Assembly (NCBI GenBank): GCA_003561325.1
Contig: PWWY01000211.1
Coordinates: 1 to 10,862, forward strand
Length of the DNA stretch: 10,862 nucleotides
DNA from: Syntrophomonadaceae bacterium
GTDB taxonomy: Bacteria > Bacillota > Dethiobacteria > DTU022 > UBA8154
Direction of reading: 5' to 3'
Numbering within the stretch: the stretch's first letter is position 1; each line of letters begins with the position of its first letter. The translations under genes were made by a program, and so were the position numbers. Below the pieces are notes generated by a model. The model was given only the letters and a program-made list of their open reading frames with translations, made no database searches and was not told the DNA's origin. Shown here one piece after another: positions 7,069-10,862 of this stretch.

Positions 7069-8179
7069 CTTCAACCCTCCTGGTGGGATAACCAATAACA
7101 AGGAGGTCATTGTCAAGCTGTTTGAGTTCAACATGCTCCACTTTCCAGGCATCGGTCAACCTTTTTACCCCTTCACCCTCGAAAGGCGAGGGTGCCGTCT
7201 TCCCTCCCAGGAGAAGTGGGGCAATAAACAGGTAAAGTTTATCGATCAGGTCGCTTTCCAGCAAGGCGTAGTTCAGCACCCCGCCTCCTTCCACCATGAG
7301 AGCGGTAATTTCCCGCTGACCCAGCTCCCTCATCAAGGCCGTCAGGTCCACCCGGCCCCCGCGCCCGGGGAGGGTAACCACCTCCCCCCCCTGGGAAATG
7401 AGGGCCTCTTTTTTCCCGGCGGGCATGGCGTAGGTCGTGGCCAAAATCGTCTTCACGCTGTCCGTCCGTTGAGAACCCCTGGCCTCCAGGGGAAGCCTTC
7501 CCTGGCTGTCCACAATGATCCGCCAGGGCTGTTTCTCCGTTTTATCTGCGTCGAGGCGAACCGTCAGGCGGGGGTCATCCTGCAGGACGGTATTGATACC
7601 CACCATGATCCCGTCACTGATGGAGCGCAGCTTATGCACGAACTCGCGGGATTTATCCCCGCTGATCCACTGCGATTCGCCCTGCTGCGTGGCAATTTTG
7701 CCATCCAGGGTCATGGCCGCTTTCACCACGACGAAAGGCGTCCGGGTGGTAATATATTTGACAAAGACTTCGTTCAGGCGCAGGGCTTTGTCTTCCAATA
7801 CACCCGTTTTTACTTTTATTCCGGCATCCTGCAACCTCTTGATGCCCTGTCCCGCCACCAGCGGATTGGGATCCATGGTCGCCAGGACAACTTTCCGTAC
7901 CCCGGCCTCAACGACCGCATCAACACAGGGAGGCGTTCTTCCCTGGTGGGAGCAGGGTTCCAGGTTCACATAGAGGGTGGCGTCCCTGGCCTTTTCTCCC
8001 GCCTGCTGGAGCGCAATAATCTCCGCGTGAGGCAGGCCGGCTTTTTCATGATAGCCCGTCCCCACCACTTCTCCATCCTTCACCAACACGGCCCCAACCA
8101 TCGGGTTGGGGTTGGTTTTTCCCAATCCCTGACGAGCTAAATCCAAGGTCATCCACATGTAGCGCTCATCAGATTCCAT
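7028..8179 (-). CDS. ribD: Bifunctional diaminohydroxyphosphoribosylaminopyrimidine deaminase / reductase (RibD)
   Basis: RibD carries out the second and third steps of the GTP branch of riboflavin synthesis: zinc-dependent deamination of the pyrimidine, then NADPH-dependent reduction of the ribosyl side chain. The deaminase half (about 1-145) has TNPNPMVGAV (22-31), HAE at 51-53 (zinc His and catalytic Glu) and EPCSHQGRTPPC at 74-85 (zinc Cys76 and Cys85). The reductase half (about 147-365) has VVKAAMTLDGKIA (151-163), SGDKSREF (173-180), the repeated DG and VGINTVLQDDP segment (189-203), and the dinucleotide-binding VEGGG (296-300). At 383 residues it is slightly long because of a basic, Gly-rich tail (after VIGYP, about 365-383) encoded partly over the ribE start. 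The ATG is preceded by AGAGGTG. A promoter lies just upstream, with a leader of only about 35 bases. Confidence 0.97.
   Translation of the reverse strand: MESDERYMWMTLDLARQGLGKTNPNPMVGAVLVKDGEVVGTGYHEKAGLPHAEIIALQQAGEKARDATLYVNLEPCSHQGRTPPCVDAVVEAGVRKVVLATMDPNPLVAGQGIKRLQDAGIKVKTGVLEDKALRLNEVFVKYITTRTPFVVVKAAMTLDGKIATQQGESQWISGDKSREFVHKLRSISDGIMVGINTVLQDDPRLTVRLDADKTEKQPWRIIVDSQGRLPLEARGSQRTDSVKTILATTYAMPAGKKEALISQGGEVVTLPGRGGRVDLTALMRELGQREITALMVEGGGVLNYALLESDLIDKLYLFIAPLLLGGKTAPSPFEGEGVKRLTDAWKVEHVELKQLDNDLLVIGYPTRRVEDVHRDRGGTGGAG
7075..7081 (-). promoter_or_regulatory. Ribosome binding site for ribE inside ribD
   Basis: AGGAGGG on the minus strand, six bases before the ribE ATG and fully within the ribD coding sequence. 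It fixes the ribE start at 7068 rather than at the upstream in-frame ATG. Confidence 0.7.
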
Positions 8180-8220
8180 TCGACGTTCACCTCTTACATG
8201 CCAAGAATCCGATCAATTGC

Positions 8221-8249
8221 ATTATATCACAAAGCATCTCCCGGTTAAA
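8221..8249 (-). promoter_or_regulatory. Candidate promoter for the rib-polA-mutM transcription unit
   Basis: On the minus strand there is a perfect TATAAT -10 (8221-8226) with an extended TG one base upstream (TGATATAAT), a 17-base spacer, and a TTTAAC -35 (8244-8249, 3 of 6) overlapping the rpe stop codon. Transcription would start near 8214, giving a leader of about 35 bases to the ribD ATG. This is the best promoter match I found in the window. Confidence 0.6.
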
Positions 8250-8919
8250 CGTTCTTTTCATGCCGGGCCATTTCTCTGAAAGCTTGCATGACCCGTGCGG
8301 GCTGGTCGTTTCCAAAAAGGGCCGAGCCGGCCACCAGCACGTCGGCCCCGGCTTGAATCACGGAAGCAGCTGTTTGTTCATTGATTCCCCCGTCCACCTG
8401 GATTAAAAAGTCCAGGTTGCGCTCTTCCCGCATGCCCGCCAGTTTTTCTATCTTGGCCAGGGTAGAAGAGATAAAATTCTGCCCGGCGAACCCCGGGTTC
8501 ACGGACATGACCAGCACCAGGTCCAGGCTTTCCAGGGTATAATCCAGGACCCCGGGCGGCGTGGCAGGGTTTAATGCTACGCCGGTCTGACAGCCCGCAT
8601 CGCGAATCATTTGGATCACCCGGTTTAAGTGCACACAGGCTTCCGCATGAACGCACAACAAGTCTGCCCCGGCCCTGGAAAAAGCAGGGATAAAGCGCTC
8701 GGGTCTTTCGATCATCAAGTGTACATCCAGGAACAAACCCGTGTGGGGATGCAGCGCCTCCACGATCAGGGGTCCCAGGGTGATGTTGGGAACGAAGTGA
8801 CCGTCCATCACATCGACGTGGAGCCAATCCGCTCCGGCCTTCTCCATGCGCTGTACGTCTTCCAGTAGAGAAGCAAAGTCCGCGGAGAGAATAGACGGGG
8901 CAACTTTGATGGTTTTCAA
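8245..8919 (-). CDS. rpe: Ribulose-phosphate 3-epimerase (Rpe)
   Basis: Rpe interconverts D-ribulose 5-phosphate and D-xylulose 5-phosphate in the pentose phosphate pathway. The 224-residue TIM barrel has the normal length. Visible are APSILSADF (7-15), HVDVMDGHFVPNITLG (34-49) with metal ligand H34 and acid/base D36, DVHLMIERP (65-73) with ligand H67, MSVNPGFAGQNFI (138-150), and VDGGIN (175-180) with ligand and acid/base D176, then the phosphate-binding VAGSALF (196-202). The start is a TTG with AAAGGAGA six bases upstream; an in-frame GTG at 8946 would place that ribosome binding site inside the gene and add nine atypical residues. It follows rsgA by 112 bases, matching the prkC-rsgA-rpe order of Bacillus. 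Its substrate ribulose 5-phosphate is also used by RibBA encoded downstream. Confidence 0.97.
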   Translation of the reverse strand: MKTIKVAPSILSADFASLLEDVQRMEKAGADWLHVDVMDGHFVPNITLGPLIVEALHPHTGLFLDVHLMIERPERFIPAFSRAGADLLCVHAEACVHLNRVIQMIRDAGCQTGVALNPATPPGVLDYTLESLDLVLVMSVNPGFAGQNFISSTLAKIEKLAGMREERNLDFLIQVDGGINEQTAASVIQAGADVLVAGSALFGNDQPARVMQAFREMARHEKNV

Positions 8920-8925
8920 TGCGCA

Positions 8926-8933
8926 TCTCCTTT
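8926..8933 (-). promoter_or_regulatory. Ribosome binding site deciding the rpe TTG start
   Basis: AAAGGAGA on the minus strand, six bases before TTG at 8919. It fits the family N-terminus (MKTIKVAPSIL) and argues against the GTG at 8946. Confidence 0.7.
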
Positions 8934-9031
8934 GAGATAAATTCACGAACCCGCACAGGCTGCTGACCCTGGCAGGGACCCTGGAAATTTGTCTGGCCCG
9001 TTCCGCGCTGCCCGGGGAAGCTCAGCACTCG

Positions 9032-9931
9032 TTAAAAGCGCTGTTCTTTTCGTCTAATTTCCTGTAAAAAGGCGAGGTAATTCCGGTAACGCCAGGGGGC
9101 TATTTTCCCTTCTTGCAGGGCCTCTTTTACCGCGCAGTCGGGCTCCGCTTGATGCAGGCAATCATCAAACCGGCACCTGCCGGCATGTTCGGTGATGTCG
9201 GGGAAGCAGTCCGGCAGCTCTTGCACCGCAATGCCTTCCAGGTCCAAGCGCTGAAAGCCGGGGGTATCGACAAGATAACCCGCTTCCCCCCAGGGAATGA
9301 GCTCTACTTCACGGGTGGTGTGCCTTCCCCTGCGACTTTTCTTGCTTACCGGGGCCACGTGCAGGTCGATGCCGGGAATGAACTGGTTAATCAGGGTTGA
9401 TTTGCCGGCGCCCGAAGGTCCCGCCAGCACCGTGGTGCATCCATCCAGGTAACCGCTGATCGTGTCGATGCCTTGCCCGGAAAGGGCACTGGAAATCACG
9501 ACCCGGTAGGCACAATCCTGGTAAACGGATTGAACCCGCTGCATCTCCTCCAGGTCCGCAGCGCCCGCCAGGTCAATCTTGTTCAAGCAAAGGATCACTC
9601 CCAGTTTTTCCGCTTCGACAGAGACAATGATCCGATCCAGCAAAACAAGGTCCAGGGGAGGATCAGCGACAGACATCAAGGCCACGACCTGATCGACATT
9701 GGCCACGGAAGGGCGATGGATCTGGCTCTTCCTGGGGTACACGGCCTCAATGACCGGGCCGCCGTTTTCGGGGCGCATAACCCTGACCATGTCCCCTACG
9801 ACCAGGTCTTGACCCTGTTCTTTCAGTTTACCCCTGGCCCGACAGCAAAGGGTCTCTCCTTTTGCTGTCCGCACAAAATAAAACCCTCCCTTGGCTTTAA
9901 CCAGGCGACCTTCCAGTAATATTCCTCCCAT
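9032..9931 (-). CDS. rsgA: Small ribosomal subunit biogenesis GTPase RsgA (CpgA/YloQ)
   Basis: RsgA is a circularly permuted GTPase that binds the 30S subunit and helps its late maturation; in Bacillus the orthologue CpgA is a substrate of the PrkC kinase. The order of motifs shows the permutation: an OB-fold N-terminal domain (about 5-70), then G4 NKID (117-120), the G5-like SSAL (147-150), G1 GPSGAGKST (171-179), G2 GRHTT (202-206) and G3 DTPG (222-225). A C-terminal zinc knuckle follows, with Cys253, Cys258, His260 and Cys266. At 299 residues it is complete. The ATG start has no good upstream ribosome binding site, whereas GGGAGGA falls inside codons 2-3; no usual start codon lies at the right distance after it, so the exact start is a little uncertain. 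It follows the PASTA kinase by 32 bases, which suits co-expression with a kinase that may phosphorylate it. Confidence 0.96.
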   Translation of the reverse strand: MGGILLEGRLVKAKGGFYFVRTAKGETLCCRARGKLKEQGQDLVVGDMVRVMRPENGGPVIEAVYPRKSQIHRPSVANVDQVVALMSVADPPLDLVLLDRIIVSVEAEKLGVILCLNKIDLAGAADLEEMQRVQSVYQDCAYRVVISSALSGQGIDTISGYLDGCTTVLAGPSGAGKSTLINQFIPGIDLHVAPVSKKSRRGRHTTREVELIPWGEAGYLVDTPGFQRLDLEGIAVQELPDCFPDITEHAGRCRFDDCLHQAEPDCAVKEALQEGKIAPWRYRNYLAFLQEIRRKEQRF

Positions 9932-9963
9932 CCTGGGAAATATCGGTATAGGGCAAAGCCCGT

Positions 9964-10860
9964 TTAAGGATAGGTAAAGGTGTCAATGGTGATAAAATCA
10001 TCGTTACGGAGCTCCGATAAGATCACCTGCCCGGAACCGTATATTTCCATGGAGATCGATTCTCCCTTGAATTCGCCTTCAAAGATGGTTCGCCTTCCTT
10101 CCTCGTCATCCACGTCGACGCGAATATACTGAAATAATTCTACTTCCGGAACGATCGTCAACGGGTGGATTTCATATTCCGGCGGCTCACTGCCCAGGCT
10201 AACCACCAGGTCAACGGGATCACCTTTTTGCACCATGGTGCCCGCTTCGGGGTGCTGGGAGATGATTTTCCCCTCACCCAGTTCATCTGAATGTTCCTCG
10301 TCAATGTTTCGCAAGACCAGTTCGTAGAGGCTAAGCCACTCCCTGGCATCTTTCTCATCCCATCCGTGAAAATTTCTCAGCGAGAACGGCTGCTGCCCGC
10401 TGCTGACGACAATGTGAACCGTTTCATTTCGAGCAAGACGGAAGCCCTCACCGGGGTCCTGCCGCATGATTAAGCCGGCATCAACCTCATCGCTGTATTC
10501 TTCTGAACGCTCGATATCCAGCTGCAAGTCAGTTAAAAGCAAGCGGGCTTCCCGCTCGGTTCGACCGAGCAAGTAGGGCACCTCCACCAGGTCGGGACCC
10601 AGGCTGATCACCAGCTCCACCGCCCGTTCTTGTTTCACGCTTCTTCCTGCCAGGGGGTTTTGAGAGATCACGTGATCAACTGGAATGTCTTCGCTGTGCA
10701 CCTCGTTTTCAATTACAAAATCCAGGCCTGCCTCCTGCAGCCGTTCTTCTGCCTGGGCCAAACTTAAGCCCTGGAGATCGGGCACGGTCACTTCAGGCAC
10801 CTGCAGAAGGCCGGTCACGAAACCATACCCAAACCAGACAACAAAAAAGAGCGCTGCCAG
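9964..10860 (-). CDS. prkC: PASTA-domain Ser/Thr protein kinase, C-terminal part (PrkC/PknB family)
   Basis: Only the last 298 residues are in the window; the kinase domain would lie beyond the right edge and is inferred. The fragment opens with a hydrophobic stretch (LAALFFVVWFGYGFV) that fits the single transmembrane helix between the cytosolic kinase and the outside. Three PASTA repeats of about 67 residues follow (roughly fragment residues 21-88, 89-155 and 156-223), each with the rhythm P-x-x-x-G-x-x-x-x-x-A...V-I-x-Q-x-P-x-x-G...V-x-L-V-x-S-x-G. The third is the most divergent at its start (PFSLRNFHGWDEKDA). A C-terminal beta-rich segment of about 75 residues follows, in the place of the Ig-like domain at the end of Bacillus PrkC. 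PASTA domains bind muropeptide or beta-lactam-like ligands at the cell surface. The neighbouring rsgA and rpe support the prkC assignment. A PASTA-bearing penicillin-binding protein is the alternative but fits the context less well. Confidence 0.88.
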   Translation of the reverse strand: MAALFFVVWFGYGFVTGLLQVPEVTVPDLQGLSLAQAEERLQEAGLDFVIENEVHSEDIPVDHVISQNPLAGRSVKQERAVELVISLGPDLVEVPYLLGRTEREARLLLTDLQLDIERSEEYSDEVDAGLIMRQDPGEGFRLARNETVHIVVSSGQQPFSLRNFHGWDEKDAREWLSLYELVLRNIDEEHSDELGEGKIISQHPEAGTMVQKGDPVDLVVSLGSEPPEYEIHPLTIVPEVELFQYIRVDVDDEEGRRTIFEGEFKGESISMEIYGSGQVILSELRNDDFITIDTFTYP

Positions 10861-10862
10861 CA

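Noticed and set aside
7176..7192. CCCTCG/CGAGGG hairpin inside ribD
   Set aside because: A 6-base stem with a 5-base loop inside coding sequence matching the family-typical APSPFEGEGV segment; no T-tract and no sign of an insertion.
6938..8140. A 400-codon open frame on the plus strand opposite ribD and ribE
   Set aside because: It is antisense to two well-supported genes, has no recognisable domain and shows a His/Gly/Pro-rich composition typical of a shadow frame.
8378..9028. A 216-codon minus-strand open frame overlapping rpe in another frame
   Set aside because: rpe is complete and conserved in its own frame; the alternative has low-complexity content and no family resemblance.
8920..9031. 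Terminator or riboswitch in the rsgA-rpe gap
   Set aside because: No stable stem followed by T residues and no FMN, thiamine or other aptamer core that I recognise; the CCCTG/CAGGG match leaves a one-base loop.

Overview
The window looks like a stretch of chromosomal core genome from a Gram-positive, spore-former-type Bacillota, most likely class Clostridia. The evidence is gene order and protein character. There is a PASTA-type Ser/Thr kinase followed by rsgA and rpe (the Bacillus prkC-cpgA-rpe order), a ribD-ribE-ribBA-ribH riboflavin cluster with a fused RibBA, and polA-mutM-coaE (the order seen around Bacillus polA). PolA carries a degenerate proofreading domain, and TTG start codons are frequent. 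Base composition is moderately GC-rich by eye. I cannot name a genus.

Every gene I can support is on the minus strand, so the window reads right to left. From the right edge: the C-terminal part of a membrane Ser/Thr kinase (transmembrane helix, three PASTA domains, C-terminal domain; cut by the window edge), rsgA (ribosome-assembly GTPase), rpe (ribulose-phosphate 3-epimerase), a good promoter, ribD, ribE, ribBA, ribH, polA and mutM. A gap of about 500 bases follows, then coaE (dephospho-CoA kinase; its C-terminus is beyond the left edge).

From ribD to mutM the genes overlap or are 4 to 35 bases apart, so about 7.2 kb may be one transcription unit. It contains the whole pathway from GTP and ribulose 5-phosphate to riboflavin (apart from the separate phosphatase step), followed by a base-excision-repair pair, Pol I and Fpg. 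Rpe, just upstream, acts on ribulose 5-phosphate, which is also the substrate of the RibB half of RibBA. The leader in front of ribD is too short for an FMN riboswitch.

The only substantial non-coding stretch is the gap between mutM and coaE. It holds a nested imperfect palindrome of about 185 bases that looks like an interspersed or mobile repeat, a candidate coaE promoter, and a G-rich (G-quadruplex-like) run against the coaE start codon. I found no phage, CRISPR, toxin-antitoxin, defence or other new multi-gene system, and no RNA genes. The palindrome, the missing riboswitch and the rib-polA-mutM linkage are the points most worth a second look.
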